This document shows positions 48,785 to 59,903 of a stretch of DNA of 64,000 nt, piece after piece. Made by a program: the position numbers and the translations under genes. Within the stretch, counting starts at the first letter, position 1, and the number at the start of each line of letters is the position of its first letter. Origin of the DNA: Duganella sp. OV510 (GTDB taxonomy: Bacteria > Pseudomonadota > Gammaproteobacteria > Burkholderiales > Burkholderiaceae_D); NCBI RefSeq assembly GCF_900100205.1, contig NZ_FNEQ01000004.1:430001-494000 (forward strand), read 5' to 3'. The notes beneath the pieces are model-generated. The model searched no databases and had not been told where the DNA came from. It worked only from the letters and a program-made list of their open reading frames with translations.

Positions 48785-50338
48785 ATGAAGCTTTTGCAGC
48801 ATAAGTTGGTGCAACGTGGATTGTGGATTTTGGGTGCGACGGCAGGTGGGACCTGCCTCGCTTACTTGTTCAACCTGGCTGGGGCGGGGCCGGTAGCGGC
48901 TGCGATTCCAGCGGCGCTGGGCGGCGCCGGCATCGCTTGGTGGGCGTCGCGCCAGAGCAGCGACGAGGGTGGCGTACGCCAGTTCGCCCACACCGTCGGC
49001 GATGAAATCGACGCCATCATGATCGGCGCTGCGGAAACCTCGTACTTCGTCGATTCCGTTAAAAAGAAAATCGAGCTGGATGTCAGCACGGCCGGTGGCA
49101 TCGTCCACAGCTCTGCACAAAATGCCGACACCACCGAGCGCATCGCCGCCAATGCCGAGCGCGCGGCAAAAATCGCCGCCCAGGTGCGTGGCGAAACCGT
49201 CGCCGGGCGCGCCGAGGCGGACCACGGCCTGCAACGCATCCGCACCGCGCGCGAAGACGCACAAACCGCAGCCTCGGTGATGACGGCGCTGCAAACCAAT
49301 TCCCGCAAAATCTATGGCTTTACCGAGGCCATCAGCGAAATCTCCGCGCGCACCAATTTGCTGGCGCTGAATGCCGCCATCGAGGCGGCGCGCGCCGGCG
49401 AACAGGGCCGTGGTTTTGCCGTGGTCGCCAGCGAAGTGCGTCAGCTGGCGCTGCGCACCAAGGAAGCCACCGATGAAATCAGCGCCATGGTGCGCGAGAT
49501 TAACCAGCAGGCGGAGAAGGCCGCCACTGGCATGAATTCGCTGGCGGTCAAGGTCAGCGAGGCGGCTGGCAATGTGGAAACCGTACACGGTCTGCTGGGG
49601 AATATCGAACAGTCATCGGGCGTGTCGGAAGATGAGATCGGCCAGATCGCACGGGCCTCGCGCGAGCACGTCGCCACGACCGAGGAAATCGCCCAGGCCA
49701 TCGCCAGCATCCGCGACAGCCTGTTATCCACCGAGAAGGAATTGCCGCGCGCGGCAAGCTCGGCGATGGCCTTGGCGGAACGGGCGGAGATCATCACCGG
49801 CGCGCTGGGCGAGTCGTCGATCGAGACTTCGCATGACGCTATCCGCATGGCCGCGCAGCGGGCGGCGGCGGAAGTCGGCAAGATCTTCGAGCGCGCCATC
49901 GCCAGCGGCCAGATTTCAGCGGAAGCGCTGTGGGATCGGAAGTACACGCCGATACCGAACACCGATCCGCCCAAGCATAAAACCCGCTTCGATGATTTCA
50001 CCGACCGCGTGCTGCCGGCCTTGCAGGAAAGCTTGCTGCAGGCGATGCCGCAGCTGGCCTACGCCGGCGCTGTGGATAACAACGGCTATTTCCCCACCCA
50101 CAACAAGAAGTTTTCGCAGCCGCTGACCGGGAACTACGATGTCGACATCGTCAACAACCGTACCAAGCGCATCTTCAGCGACCGCACCGGCAAGCGCTGC
50201 GGCTCGAATACCAAGCCCTTCCTGCTACAGACGTATAAACGGGATACCGGCGAGGTGATGCACGACCTGTCCGCGCCGATTTATGTGGATGGCAAGCACT
50301 GGGGCGGTTTCCGTATCGGCTACCGCTCCAGCCATTAA
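48785..50338 (+). CDS. Methyl-accepting chemotaxis protein with C-terminal sensor-like domain
   Basis: 517 aa. Two short N-terminal hydrophobic segments ([20 protein letters not shown] and [15 protein letters not shown]) and no periplasmic domain. The signalling tip is intact: [20 protein letters not shown], then [20 protein letters not shown]. The last 130 residues ([51 protein letters not shown]) form a cytoplasmic domain resembling PAS/Cache-like sensors found after the MCP signal domain. This reversed order implies sensing of a cytoplasmic cue. Methylation sites were not assigned. Confidence 0.88.
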   Translation: MKLLQHKLVQRGLWILGATAGGTCLAYLFNLAGAGPVAAAIPAALGGAGIAWWASRQSSDEGGVRQFAHTVGDEIDAIMIGAAETSYFVDSVKKKIELDVSTAGGIVHSSAQNADTTERIAANAERAAKIAAQVRGETVAGRAEADHGLQRIRTAREDAQTAASVMTALQTNSRKIYGFTEAISEISARTNLLALNAAIEAARAGEQGRGFAVVASEVRQLALRTKEATDEISAMVREINQQAEKAATGMNSLAVKVSEAAGNVETVHGLLGNIEQSSGVSEDEIGQIARASREHVATTEEIAQAIASIRDSLLSTEKELPRAASSAMALAERAEIITGALGESSIETSHDAIRMAAQRAAAEVGKIFERAIASGQISAEALWDRKYTPIPNTDPPKHKTRFDDFTDRVLPALQESLLQAMPQLAYAGAVDNNGYFPTHNKKFSQPLTGNYDVDIVNNRTKRIFSDRTGKRCGSNTKPFLLQTYKRDTGEVMHDLSAPIYVDGKHWGGFRIGYRSSH

Positions 50339-51315
50339 CGGGCGGAGGCTGGCGCCTGGGTAGGCGCCGGCGCGGTGTTCACCGCGCGCTGCGTCTGCGT
50401 GTTCATTTTTTCCAGATGGGAGCGCAGCCATTTGTGCGCCGGGCTGCGTGCATCGCGTTCGTGCCACAGCATGTCCAGGTGGACCGCCGGCAGCGGGAAC
50501 GGCAGTTCCTTGTGTACCAGCGCATCGGTCATGCCGGTTGCTGCGATCAGGTGGCGCGGCAGCACCGTCACCAGGTCCGAATTGGCTACCACGCGGCCGG
50601 CGGTGAAGAACTGGTTCACTGTCAGCAGAATGCGGCGTTCGCGTTGCAACTGCGCCAGCGCCTCGTCGACCAGACCGTGCGCGCGGCCGGAGAAGCTCAC
50701 CAGCAGGTGATTGGCGGCGCAATAGTTATCCAGATTCAGCTCGACCTTGGCCAGCGGATGATCGCGGCGCATCACGCACACGTATTTGCCGGAGTACAGG
50801 CGCTCGTGGCGGATCGGCGAGCCGGTTTCGTAGGACAGCTGCGCCGCCACGCCGGGGAAGAAGCCGACCGCCAGGTCGATATCGCCGCGCAGCAGCATCG
50901 GCCGCGGTTCGCGCGTGGTCAGCGGCACCATGCGCACATTGATGCCTGGCGCCTCGCTCTCGATCGAACGCATCAGCGACGGCAGCCACATGGCGGCGGT
51001 GGCGTCGGCCATGGCCATCCGGAAGGTGGCGTGGGCGGCCGAAACGTCAAAGGTTTCCGGCGCTACCGCTGCTTCCAGGCTGGCCAGCGCACTGCGCACG
51101 GATGGCCACAGCGATTCGGCGCGCGGCGTCGGCTTGACGCCGTAGGCGGTGCGGATCAGCAGTTCGTCGCCCAGGCTTTCGCGCAGGCGCTTGATGGCGT
51201 TGGAAACGGCAGGCTGGGTCATGGCCAGGTGGCCGGCGGCACGTGTCAGATTTTGCTCTGTCATGACCGCGTCGAAAACGCGCAGCAAGTTCAGGTCCAG
51301 CGTCAGAAAGCTCAT
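50335..51315 (-). CDS. LysR family transcriptional regulator
   Basis: 326 aa. Winged helix [40 protein letters not shown], close to the NodD/PcpR-type group; effector domain from about 90. The last 20 residues are Ala/Pro/Gln-rich. It converges on the chemoreceptor gene with a 4-bp stop overlap and is divergent from a small ORF, so its regulon is not evident. Inducer unknown. Confidence 0.9.
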   Translation of the reverse strand: MSFLTLDLNLLRVFDAVMTEQNLTRAAGHLAMTQPAVSNAIKRLRESLGDELLIRTAYGVKPTPRAESLWPSVRSALASLEAAVAPETFDVSAAHATFRMAMADATAAMWLPSLMRSIESEAPGINVRMVPLTTREPRPMLLRGDIDLAVGFFPGVAAQLSYETGSPIRHERLYSGKYVCVMRRDHPLAKVELNLDNYCAANHLLVSFSGRAHGLVDEALAQLQRERRILLTVNQFFTAGRVVANSDLVTVLPRHLIAATGMTDALVHKELPFPLPAVHLDMLWHERDARSPAHKWLRSHLEKMNTQTQRAVNTAPAPTQAPASAR

Positions 51316-51465
51316 GGCGGCTCAGGGAAAAAAGTTGGTGAAATAACGATAGCACACTCCATTCACGAAACGCATAATTGTTATGGAGAATCGCAATTGG
51401 ATAGTTATGTTGCGGCGCACTATAGTGAGATCAGATTCTAAAGCTACCGCTAAACTGTGTCCATC

Positions 51466-51651
51466 ATGATTTCCGCATTACAAGATTTTTCTCTGTTCAC
51501 CGCCATCAAGCTGGCGCTGCTGATCGCTGTCAGTGGTGGTTTGATTGTGCTGTTCAAGCCGCTGCTGCTGGGCTGTGCGCGCGCTGCCGTACTGGTGGTC
51601 AAGCCCAAAATGACGCGTGAACAGCGCCGCCAGCTGGCGACGCGTAGCTGA
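51466..51651 (+). CDS. Small single-pass membrane protein, unknown function
   Basis: 61 aa from ATG 51466 (a GTG three codons earlier is possible). One hydrophobic segment (AIKLALLIAVSGGLIVLF) and a basic C-terminal tail (KPKMTREQRRQLATRS). No clear ribosome site and no family recognised. It lies divergent to the LysR gene and 15 bp before the convergent chalcone-isomerase-like gene. Confidence 0.5.
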   Translation: MISALQDFSLFTAIKLALLIAVSGGLIVLFKPLLLGCARAAVLVVKPKMTREQRRQLATRS

Positions 51652-51666
51652 TACTGCGACGCAGCA

Positions 51667-52257
51667 TTACTTTTCGCCGAGCAGCGCCGGTTTGAGCGAA
51701 CTGTCGGCCGGCTTATCACCCAGCCAGATACGCAGCACGGCGTTATAAAACGCCACATCCGGCATCAATTCCCCGATTTTCTTTCCATTCAGATAGCACT
51801 GGGTGCCCTCGTTCGGCGTCCAGTCCAGCGATAGCTGGTCGCCCTTCTTCAGCACCGGCGTCTGCGCGAACACTTCTCCGAATTTCATAATCTGCGGCAG
51901 GATCTTGTTGCGGTCTTCCTTGCTGGTGTTGGCGTTGATGCCATCGGTGAAGGCCTTGCCGAAGTCTTCCGAGCTGACTTCGCGCAGCATGGTGATGGCC
52001 ACGCGGCGCGGGCCCGGCACTGTCAGCACGTCGGCCACCGTGGTTTTCTTTTCCGTCAGGTACAGGGCGGCCGCATAGACCTTGAAGATGACCTTGGTGC
52101 GCACGCCGGCGCCGTTCAGTTTGAGCTGCTGGCCGGCCACGGTAACCGTTTCGTCGAATTTGACGCCCGCCACGTCAACGGCGGCAAAGGCGAAGGAAGG
52201 CATGGCCGCACACAGGGCGGCCGCAGCCAGGACGTGCAGGGTGGTTCTACGGTTCAT
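51667..52257 (-). CDS. Chalcone isomerase-like secreted protein
   Basis: 196 aa from ATG 52257 (GGAGACCTTC upstream). Sec signal ending SFAFA-AVDVA. Mature domain matches the bacterial chalcone-isomerase-like family: VAGVKFDETVTVAGQQLKLN, GVRTKVIFKVYAAALYLTEK, then YNAVLRIWLGDKPADSSLK. True flavonoid isomerisation is not expected; these proteins are thought to bind fatty-acid-like ligands in the periplasm. No operon partner; ferredoxin is 59 bp upstream on the same strand. Confidence 0.88.
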   Translation of the reverse strand: MNRRTTLHVLAAAALCAAMPSFAFAAVDVAGVKFDETVTVAGQQLKLNGAGVRTKVIFKVYAAALYLTEKKTTVADVLTVPGPRRVAITMLREVSSEDFGKAFTDGINANTSKEDRNKILPQIMKFGEVFAQTPVLKKGDQLSLDWTPNEGTQCYLNGKKIGELMPDVAFYNAVLRIWLGDKPADSSLKPALLGEK

Positions 52258-52316
52258 GAAGGTCTCCGGTATCGATGTGATCCGACTATACCACCGTGGA
52301 GACGCTACAGCGCTGC

Positions 52317-52574
<258 letters not shown>

Positions 52575-52583
52575 TCAGCTCAC

Positions 52584-53156
<573 letters not shown>

Positions 53157-53192
53157 TTAATTTGAGGCGGTTTTAGCAGCAAATACTGCCGA

Positions 53193-53843
53193 TTAGGGTT
53201 TGTATTTTAATAAATGATAGAACACCATCCCGGCTTTGTCAGCCCGGATGACTTCCCAGTTGGCCAGCCATTCAGGCACTGCCTCGCCGTCGGCAAATTC
53301 CAGCGCCAGCCCGGATTCGGCATACACCAGGCCGCCCTCTTTCAGCAGCTTGCCGCACAGTGGCAGCGTCTTTTCCAGGAAGCTTTGCTGGTAAGGCGGA
53401 TCGAGGAAGATCAGGTCGTACTTCTGGCCGCGCGTGGCCGCCGACTGTGCCACCGACAGCGCGTCGCCGCGCATGATCTGCACATTGTCGGCCTTCAGCT
53501 TGGCCTTGATCTCTTCCAGCTGGCGCGTGACTTGCGCATTGCTGTCGATCATGGTGACTGAAAGCGCGCCACGGCTGGCCGCTTCAAAGCCCAGTGCGCC
53601 GCTACCGGCAAACAGGTCCAGCACTTGCGCGTCTGCCCAGTAGCCATCGCGCTGGTGGTTGATCCAGTTGAACGCCGTCTCACGCACGCGGTCCGGTGTC
53701 GGCCGCAAGCCAAGCGCGCTCAGCACCGGTAGCGGCGTGCGCTTCCATTGTCCACCGATGATGCGCACCTGGTTGCTGTGCTGCGGGCCGTGGACCGGGA
53801 CTTTGGCAGGTTTGGCGGGCTTGCTGAGAGGCTTTCTAGGCAT
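53193..53843 (-). CDS. rsmD: 16S rRNA (guanine966-N2)-methyltransferase
   Basis: 216 aa. IIGGQWKRTPLPV start region, RVRETAFNWINHQ, SAM motif VLDLFAGSGALGFEAASRGA and the catalytic DPPY in LIFLDPPYQQSF. A Lys/Pro-rich N-terminal tail (PRKPLSKPAKPAKVPV) precedes the domain. Usual neighbour of coaD. Confidence 0.95.
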   Translation of the reverse strand: MPRKPLSKPAKPAKVPVHGPQHSNQVRIIGGQWKRTPLPVLSALGLRPTPDRVRETAFNWINHQRDGYWADAQVLDLFAGSGALGFEAASRGALSVTMIDSNAQVTRQLEEIKAKLKADNVQIMRGDALSVAQSAATRGQKYDLIFLDPPYQQSFLEKTLPLCGKLLKEGGLVYAESGLALEFADGEAVPEWLANWEVIRADKAGMVFYHLLKYKP

Positions 53844-53895
53844 GAGGCTGTGTTCTAAGTCATTGATTCAACAGGCCATCATACCATAGAGCCAC

Positions 53896-54792
53896 TTATC
53901 GCTGGTCTGCCGCCAGACTGCGGAAGTCGTCAATCCAGCCCTGCATGCGGCGCTGCGCATGGGCTTTCTGGGTAGGCGTGGCCAGGTTGATCACGGTCAG
54001 CACCAGCTGGATATTGGCTTCCTCGGCAGCGTCGAAGAAAGCCTTGCGCTCGGAGTTGTCGAGACGGCGGAAGCCGTCCTTGATCAGCTTCTGTATCTCC
54101 GCCTGCGTCGCCTCCTTGCTCAGCTTTTCACTCTGTACCTTGCGCACCAGCGCCAGGATGCTGTTCTGCCGGCGCGTGCGTTCGTCCAGCCAGATCTCGT
54201 TATTCAGCGGGCGGGCGTCGGAGGCTTTGCGGATCTGCGCTTCCTGCTCGTCGGTGAAGTTGCCGAACCACAGTTCGAACTGCTCCATCGATTTCTTGAA
54301 ACGGAAGCGTTGCTGCGCCTCCTTGTCGCCGCGCATATTCTTCTTGCGGAAATCGTTGGTGTTGGCGGCGAACTTGCGCTCCAGTGCTGCGATCTGGTCC
54401 GGTTGCAGCGAGCGCGCCAGCTCGGTCAGCTCCGGCGTCGCCTTCAATAGCAGCGACTCGGTGCGTTTCTTGATTTCATCGTAGTCGTTTTGCAGATCGG
54501 CCTGCGTCGCCCCGGCGGCCAGCTGGCGCTGCGCCGTTTGCAGGATTTGCACATAGTCCTGCAGCTGGGTCTTGCGGTGCCACTGGAACAGGCGGTCGAT
54601 ATCCTCCTGTACCCAGCTCTTTTGCTCGCTGTTCAGGTCGACATAACCGTCCAGCCACCAGTACAGCAGCGTGTCGCCGTTGTTATAGGCCAGCCGCAGC
54701 GAACTGCAACCGGCCACGACGACCATGAGCACGATCAGGAACAGGCCGTATAGCGTCCGGCGGCTTGGCAGGGGCATGTTAGACTTTTGCAT
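53896..54792 (-). CDS. DUF6279 family lipoprotein
   Basis: 298 aa. A lipobox VVAGCSS follows a hydrophobic stretch. The mature part is largely alpha-helical and charged: LRLAYNNGDTLLYWWLDGYV, then FTDEQEAQIRKASDARPL and VINLATPTQKAHAQRRMQGW. It matches lipoproteins of unknown function common in beta- and gamma-proteobacteria. A single gene, divergent from glmU by 28 bp. Confidence 0.85.
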   Translation of the reverse strand: MQKSNMPLPSRRTLYGLFLIVLMVVVAGCSSLRLAYNNGDTLLYWWLDGYVDLNSEQKSWVQEDIDRLFQWHRKTQLQDYVQILQTAQRQLAAGATQADLQNDYDEIKKRTESLLLKATPELTELARSLQPDQIAALERKFAANTNDFRKKNMRGDKEAQQRFRFKKSMEQFELWFGNFTDEQEAQIRKASDARPLNNEIWLDERTRRQNSILALVRKVQSEKLSKEATQAEIQKLIKDGFRRLDNSERKAFFDAAEEANIQLVLTVINLATPTQKAHAQRRMQGWIDDFRSLAADQR

Positions 54793-54820
54793 TTACACAC
54801 TCACTTGATTTGGCACCTCT

Positions 54821-56185
54821 ATGAACGTCGTTATCCTCGCTGCCGGCATGGGCAAGCGCATGCAATCCGCGCTGCCAAAAGTTTTACACCCACTGGCGGG
54901 TAAGCCGCTGCTGCAGCATGTGCTGGACACGGCACGTAGCTTGTCCGCCAGCCGATTATGCGTGATTTATGGTCACGGCGCCGCAGCTGTACAGGAGTTG
55001 CTTGCTAAACAGCCAGTCAAGGTCGGCGCCGCGCTACAGGAACAGCAGCTGGGCACCGGCCACGCCGTCATGCAGGGCTTGCCTGAGCTGGACGACAATG
55101 TCCCTACCCTGATTCTCTACGGCGACGTGCCGCTGACCACCAGCGCCTCGCTGCAGGCGCTGATTGACGCCGCCGGCAACGACAAGCTGGGCATTCTGAC
55201 TGTCGAACAAGACGATCCTACCGGTTTGGGCAGAATTGTTCGTGAGAATGGCCACATTGTGCGCATCGTCGAACAAAAAGATGCCAATGAAGCCGAACGC
55301 GCGATCAAGGAAATCAACAGCGGCATCATGGTGGCGCCGACCAAACGCCTGAAGCAATGGCTGGCGGCGGTGAAGAACAACAACGCCCAGGGCGAGTATT
55401 ACCTGACCGATATCGTCGCGCTGGCCGTGGCGGATGGCGTGCCGGTGGTGTCGGCCCAGCCGTCGGCGCAGTGGGAAGTGGCTGGCGTCAACAGCAAGGT
55501 GCAGCTGGCCGAGCTGGAACGCATTCACCAACGCAACATCGCCAACAATCTGCTGGAACAGGGCGTCACGCTGCTGGACCCGTCGCGGATTGACGTGCGC
55601 GGCGAACTGGTTTGCGGCCGCGATGTCACCATCGACGTTGGTTGCGTGTTTGAAGGCAAGGTGGAAATCGGCGACGGCGTGCATATCGCCGCCCACAACG
55701 TCATCGTCAACGCCCGCATCCTGGCCGGCGCGCAGATCAAGCCGTTCTGCCATATCGAGGAAGCGGTGGTCGGCGAGGCCTCGCTGATCGGCCCGTATGC
55801 ACGCCTGCGTCCGGGCACCGTGCTGGCGGAAGATGTTCATGTGGGTAACTTCGTCGAAATCAAGAATGGCCAGGTGGCCGCGCACAGCAAGGCCAATCAC
55901 CTTGCTTACATCGGTGACGCCACCATCGGTTCGCGCGTCAACATCGGCGCCGGCGTCATCACCTGCAACTACGACGGCGCCAACAAGTCCCGCACCGTCA
56001 TCGAAGACGATGCCTTCATCGGCAGCGACAGCCAACTGGTGGCCCCGGTCACGGTTGGCAAAGGCGCGACGCTGGGCGCCGGCACCACGCTGACCAAGGA
56101 TGCGCCAGCCGGCAAGCTGACCGTGTCGCGTCCGCGCCAGGTGACCATTGAAAACTGGACCCGTCCGGTCAAGATCAAAAAATAA
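54821..56185 (+). CDS. glmU: Bifunctional GlcNAc-1-P uridylyltransferase / GlcN-1-P acetyltransferase
   Basis: 454 aa. N-terminal pyrophosphorylase [20 protein letters not shown] and [14 protein letters not shown]-terminal left-handed beta-helix with [24 protein letters not shown] repeats ([20 protein letters not shown], then [18 protein letters not shown]). It makes UDP-GlcNAc for peptidoglycan. glmS of the same pathway lies 3.8 kb downstream. Followed by a strong terminator. Confidence 0.97.
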   Translation: MNVVILAAGMGKRMQSALPKVLHPLAGKPLLQHVLDTARSLSASRLCVIYGHGAAAVQELLAKQPVKVGAALQEQQLGTGHAVMQGLPELDDNVPTLILYGDVPLTTSASLQALIDAAGNDKLGILTVEQDDPTGLGRIVRENGHIVRIVEQKDANEAERAIKEINSGIMVAPTKRLKQWLAAVKNNNAQGEYYLTDIVALAVADGVPVVSAQPSAQWEVAGVNSKVQLAELERIHQRNIANNLLEQGVTLLDPSRIDVRGELVCGRDVTIDVGCVFEGKVEIGDGVHIAAHNVIVNARILAGAQIKPFCHIEEAVVGEASLIGPYARLRPGTVLAEDVHVGNFVEIKNGQVAAHSKANHLAYIGDATIGSRVNIGAGVITCNYDGANKSRTVIEDDAFIGSDSQLVAPVTVGKGATLGAGTTLTKDAPAGKLTVSRPRQVTIENWTRPVKIKK

Positions 56186-56210
56186 GCGGGCGGCTTGCCC
56201 GGTTGCCGAT

Positions 56211-56233
56211 CGGCGCCTGCGGGCGCCGTTTTT
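56211..56233 (+). terminator. Rho-independent terminator of glmU
   Basis: Stem CGGCGCC / TGCG / GGCGCCG followed by TTTTT. Confidence 0.93.
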
Positions 56234-56540
56234 GTTTGTGGATAAATATGTGAGTAAGCGCTGATTAGGGGCGGGAAAACAGGTGGGCAAGTGCACCATT
56301 TACTCGCAAGCGAGGTATACAGCGACTGCCTGTTGTTGTTGAAGCGCGTCTCCAGCACGCTTTTTCAGCAAATGTGCATAACTCTGTGCGTAAGCCCCTG
56401 AGCAAGTGTTGAATAAGCGGCGGATAAGTGGCGGATAACTTTTTTCCTTGGAAAACCGCTGTGTATAAAGCTGGGGAAAAGCCATGGAATATCCCTCGGA
56501 TAACCATGGGATAAGACAACAGACATGGCCAGCAGATGCC
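56234..56540. repeat. Intergenic region rich in GGATAA motifs (copy C)
   Basis: No gene seen. TGTGGATAA (56237-56245) is a perfect DnaA-box complement, and GAATAAG, CGGATAAG, CGGATAAC, TCGGATAAC and GGGATAAG follow on the same strand. GTGCATAA and CTGTGCGTAAGCCC resemble copy D downstream of the TonB receptor gene. Confidence 0.6.
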
Positions 56541-56552
56541 AAAAATGCTACG

Positions 56553-56569
56553 ATGAGAATAATTCTCAT
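56553..56569. promoter_or_regulatory. Fur box
   Basis: Perfect 17-nt palindrome ATGAGAATAATTCTCAT, the core of the Fur consensus, ending 17 bp before the sigma-factor start. Iron-replete repression of the sigma/TonB unit is expected. Confidence 0.9.
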
Positions 56570-56586
56570 TCAATAAATGGCAAATT

Positions 56587-57093
56587 GTGCATCAGATTGC
56601 GCCCCGTTCCGAAGTTGGCAGCCTGTACGCCGCTCACCACAGCTGGCTGGTGGGCTGGCTGCGCCGCAAGGTCAACGGCGCCGACCATGCGGCCGATCTG
56701 GCGCAGGAAACCTTCGTGCGCATCCTGTGCCAGCCCGATCACTGCTGCAAGGAGATGCGCGAGCCGCGCGCCTATCTGGCCACCGTCGCCCACCGTCTGC
56801 TGATCAACTACGCCGAGCGGCAATCGCTGGAGCGCGCCTACCTCGAAGTGCTGGCGCAACTGCCTCCCTGCCACACGCCCTCGCCGGAAGAACGCGTGCT
56901 GATCCTCGAATCGCTGCACGACATCGACCGCATGCTGGATGGCTTGCCGCCCAAGGCGCGTGAAGCTTTCCTGCTGTCGCAGCTGGAAGGCCTGGGCTAT
57001 AGCGACATCAGCGCCCGCCTCGGCGTCACCGTACGCACAGTCAAGCGCTACATGGCGGCGGCTTTCATGCAATGTTTGATGGCCACCGCATAA
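56587..57093 (+). CDS. FecI-like ECF sigma factor
   Basis: 168 aa from GTG 56587. Region 2: EVGSLYAAHHSWLVGWLRRK, DLAQETFVRILCQ, YLATVAHRLLINYAERQ; region 4: LDGLPPKAREAFLLSQLEGL, YSDISARLGVTVRTVKRYM. It directs transcription of iron-uptake genes. Unusually no FecR anti-sigma gene follows; the TonB receptor is next (66 bp). The Fur box at the promoter may be the only iron control. Confidence 0.9.
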   Translation: MHQIAPRSEVGSLYAAHHSWLVGWLRRKVNGADHAADLAQETFVRILCQPDHCCKEMREPRAYLATVAHRLLINYAERQSLERAYLEVLAQLPPCHTPSPEERVLILESLHDIDRMLDGLPPKAREAFLLSQLEGLGYSDISARLGVTVRTVKRYMAAAFMQCLMATA

Positions 57094-57158
57094 AACCTGT
57101 CCCTTTTTGTGATCTCGCCGGTCTTACTGGTATCAATCACAACAAAAGGGAATGAAAG

Positions 57159-59327
57159 ATGCATCACAAGCTGCACATCACCGCACTGGCGCTGGCGCTG
57201 AGCGCCGCCTATCCGGCCTTCGCTGCCGACGAAGAAGAACAGATCACCAAGGTGGAAGTCAAAGGCCAGAACGGCAAGGACGACTCCTATTCGGCCGGCT
57301 CGGCCCACACCGCCACCCGCATGGAAATGTCGATCCGCGACACGCCGCAATCGGTCAGCGTGGTCACCCGCGCCTTCATGGACGACCTCGGCCTGACCCG
57401 CATCGACGAAGCGCTGGGCCTGACCACCGGCGTCATGATCGGCCAGGCCGACACCGAGCGCACCAACTTCTACGCGCGCGGCTTCTCGATCAATAATTTC
57501 CAGATCGACGGCATGCCGCAGGGCTCCAATTCGCCGCTGTCGGACACCATCCTGTACGACCGTATCGAAGTGGTGCGCGGCGCCAGCGGTCTGATGGGCG
57601 GCACCGGCGATCCGTCGGCCGCCGTCAACATGGTGCGCAAGCGTCCTGGCAAGACGCTGACCGGCAGCGCCAGCGTCGCCTTCCGCCGCTGGGACGACCG
57701 CCGCGTCGAAGTCGACCTGACCGTGCCGCTGACTTCGGACGGCTCGGTGCGCAGCCGCGTCGCCGTCGCCCATCAGGACCGCGATTCCTACATGGACATG
57801 TACCACGAGCGCAAAACCGTTGGCATGGCCATCGTCGAGGCCGACCTGACGCCGGGCACGCTGCTGACCGCCGGCATCGACTTCCAGCGCAACACGCCGA
57901 CCGGCGCCACCTGGGGCGCTGTGCCCTACTGGAACTTCGACGGCACGGTGGCCAACCTGCCGCGCAACTTCACGCTGACCACGCCGTGGAGCACCTGGGC
58001 CAACAAGCAGCACACGGCCTTCGCCTCGGTCGACCAGCGCTTTGGCAATGGCTGGAAGCTGCACCTAGGCTACGCCCGTACTGACAGTCGCAACAACACC
58101 ACCGTCGCCAACGGTGGCGCCGGCTATCCGAACCCGACCACCGGCACTGGCATGCGCCTGTGGAGCGGCGTATGGGGCGAAGGCAAAGGCATCAACGATA
58201 ACTACGATCTGTACCTGACCGGCCCGTTCACTCTGCTTGGCCGCCAGCACACGCTGATCGCCGGCTGGAACGGCGGCAAGGTCGTCAACAGCAGCCAGGG
58301 CGGCACCGCCAACGTCCTGTATCCGGCGGCGATCCCGGATTACCGCAACTGGACCGGCAACATTCCCAAGCCGACCTTCACGCCGGACGGCTCGCACACC
58401 GAAACCGAAGTCAAACTCGGCGGCGCCTATGTGGCTGGCCGCTTCAGCCTGAGCGAACCGCTGACGGTGGTGCTGGGTTCGCGCATCAGCAACTACCGCA
58501 CCGAAGACTCGGCCTTCGACACCAGCGGTAAGTTCACCGGCAACAGCAACCTGCAAAAAACCAGCGATGAAATCACGCCGTATGTCGGCTTCGTCTACGA
58601 CCTGAACCAGCAGATGTCGGCCTACGCCAGCTACACCACGCTGTTCAATCCGCAAACAGCCAAGGACAAGAACAACCGCCTGCTGGAACCGGAAACCGGC
58701 ACCAACAGCGAGCTCGGTATCAAGGGCGAATTCTTCGACAAGAAGCTGAATGCCTCGGCCGCCGTGTTCCGCACGCTGAAGAAAAACCTGGCCGTGCTGG
58801 ACCGCACCGTGCCGCCCGGCTTTGAACTGCCGGGTGGCGCCCAGGCCTATGTGGCTGACGGCAAGGGCCTGACCGCGAAAGGCATTGAATTCGACGTCTC
58901 CGGCAAGATCTCGCCGAACTGGAATGTCAGCGGCGGCTACACCTATCTGCACGTCGCCACCGCCGAAGGCGAGCGTGGCGAGCCGAACCAGCCGCGCCAC
59001 CTGTTGCGCCTGACCAGTTCCTACAAGCTCGACAGCGTGGCGCCCGGCCTGAAAGTCGGCGGCAGCCTGCAGATGCAAAGCTCGACCTGGAGCGAATCCT
59101 GGTACGGCCGTCCGACCGCGCCAGCCGGCGAGATTTCGAAGATCGCCCAAGGCGGCTACAGTTTGCTGGGTGTATTTGCCGGCTATGAAATCAACCGCAA
59201 CCTGCGTGCCCAATTAAACATCAGCAACCTGACCGACAAGAAGTACTACCGCAATATCGGCTTCTATGATGGCGTGTTCTGGGGCGAGCCGCGCAATGTC
59301 AGCCTGACCTTGACGGCCAGGTTCTGA
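57159..59327 (+). CDS. TonB-dependent siderophore receptor
   Basis: 722 aa. Sec signal ending PAFAA, then at once a TonB box-like stretch (EEEQITKVEVKG) and the plug (MSIRDTPQSVSVVTRAFMDD; LYDRIEVVRGASGLMGGTGD). A 22-strand barrel ends in the outer-membrane Phe (LTLTARF). The N-terminal STN signalling domain found in FecA-type transducers is missing, so it does not signal to the adjacent sigma factor. Substrate: a ferric siderophore by family (FpvA/FoxA-like); exact type unknown. AAAAGGGAATGAAAG precedes the start. Confidence 0.92.
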   Translation: MHHKLHITALALALSAAYPAFAADEEEQITKVEVKGQNGKDDSYSAGSAHTATRMEMSIRDTPQSVSVVTRAFMDDLGLTRIDEALGLTTGVMIGQADTERTNFYARGFSINNFQIDGMPQGSNSPLSDTILYDRIEVVRGASGLMGGTGDPSAAVNMVRKRPGKTLTGSASVAFRRWDDRRVEVDLTVPLTSDGSVRSRVAVAHQDRDSYMDMYHERKTVGMAIVEADLTPGTLLTAGIDFQRNTPTGATWGAVPYWNFDGTVANLPRNFTLTTPWSTWANKQHTAFASVDQRFGNGWKLHLGYARTDSRNNTTVANGGAGYPNPTTGTGMRLWSGVWGEGKGINDNYDLYLTGPFTLLGRQHTLIAGWNGGKVVNSSQGGTANVLYPAAIPDYRNWTGNIPKPTFTPDGSHTETEVKLGGAYVAGRFSLSEPLTVVLGSRISNYRTEDSAFDTSGKFTGNSNLQKTSDEITPYVGFVYDLNQQMSAYASYTTLFNPQTAKDKNNRLLEPETGTNSELGIKGEFFDKKLNASAAVFRTLKKNLAVLDRTVPPGFELPGGAQAYVADGKGLTAKGIEFDVSGKISPNWNVSGGYTYLHVATAEGERGEPNQPRHLLRLTSSYKLDSVAPGLKVGGSLQMQSSTWSESWYGRPTAPAGEISKIAQGGYSLLGVFAGYEINRNLRAQLNISNLTDKKYYRNIGFYDGVFWGEPRNVSLTLTARF

Positions 59328-59329
59328 CA

Positions 59330-59450
59330 TCCCCTGTGGATAAAGTTGTGATTACCATGTGCAAAGTACCGGGATAAGCAGGTGCATAAGCCCTGTATAA
59401 GCGCGCGGATAAGCTGTTTTTATCCTTGGGATAAACGTGTATAACTTTGT
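59330..59450. repeat. Intergenic region rich in GGATAA motifs (copy D)
   Basis: It begins after the receptor stop. TGTGGATAA (59335-59343), CGGGATAAGC, GTGCATAAGCCCTGTATAAG, CGCGGATAAGC and TTGGGATAAAC occur within 110 bp, similar in style to copy C. No gene seen. Confidence 0.6.
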
Positions 59451-59903
59451 TCACACAGCAATGCGGGTTTCAAACTTGCTGCGGAATGTGGAGAAATAAG
59501 CCTTCACATTCCGCACATTCGCATGACTGGCAAACAGGCGGTGCGCCAGCGCATGATAGGCCGGCATATCCGCCACCTGCACCACCAGCACAAAATCCGG
59601 CCCCGGCGCCACGCGATAGCATTGCAGCACCGCCGCCTCGCCGGCGACCAGCGCTTCAAACTCGGCCATGCGCTCGGCGGCTTGGATATCCAAGGAGATT
59701 TCCACAAGCGCCGTCAGGCTGGCGCCCACTTTCTCCGGCGCCACGATGGCGACCTGGCGTTGAATGACGCCCGATTCCCGCAGTTGCTTGACGCGGCGCA
59801 AGCAAGTTGGCGGCGAAACATGGACGGCCGCAGCCAATTCCGCATTGGTTTGCGAAGCATCAAGCTGTAGTGCATTCAAGATGCGACGATCTATTTCATC
59901 CAT
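59451..59903 (-). CDS. Lrp/AsnC family transcriptional regulator
   Basis: 150 aa from ATG 59903; a 26-residue upstream extension lacks family sequence. DEIDRRILNALQLDASQTNA, ELAAAVHVSPPTCLRRVKQL helix-turn-helix, then a RAM ligand domain with VLVVQVADMPAYHALAHRLF. Divergent from glmS (131 bp). Effector unknown; regulation of glmS or itself is only positional inference. Confidence 0.9.
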   Translation of the reverse strand: MDEIDRRILNALQLDASQTNAELAAAVHVSPPTCLRRVKQLRESGVIQRQVAIVAPEKVGASLTALVEISLDIQAAERMAEFEALVAGEAAVLQCYRVAPGPDFVLVVQVADMPAYHALAHRLFASHANVRNVKAYFSTFRSKFETRIAV

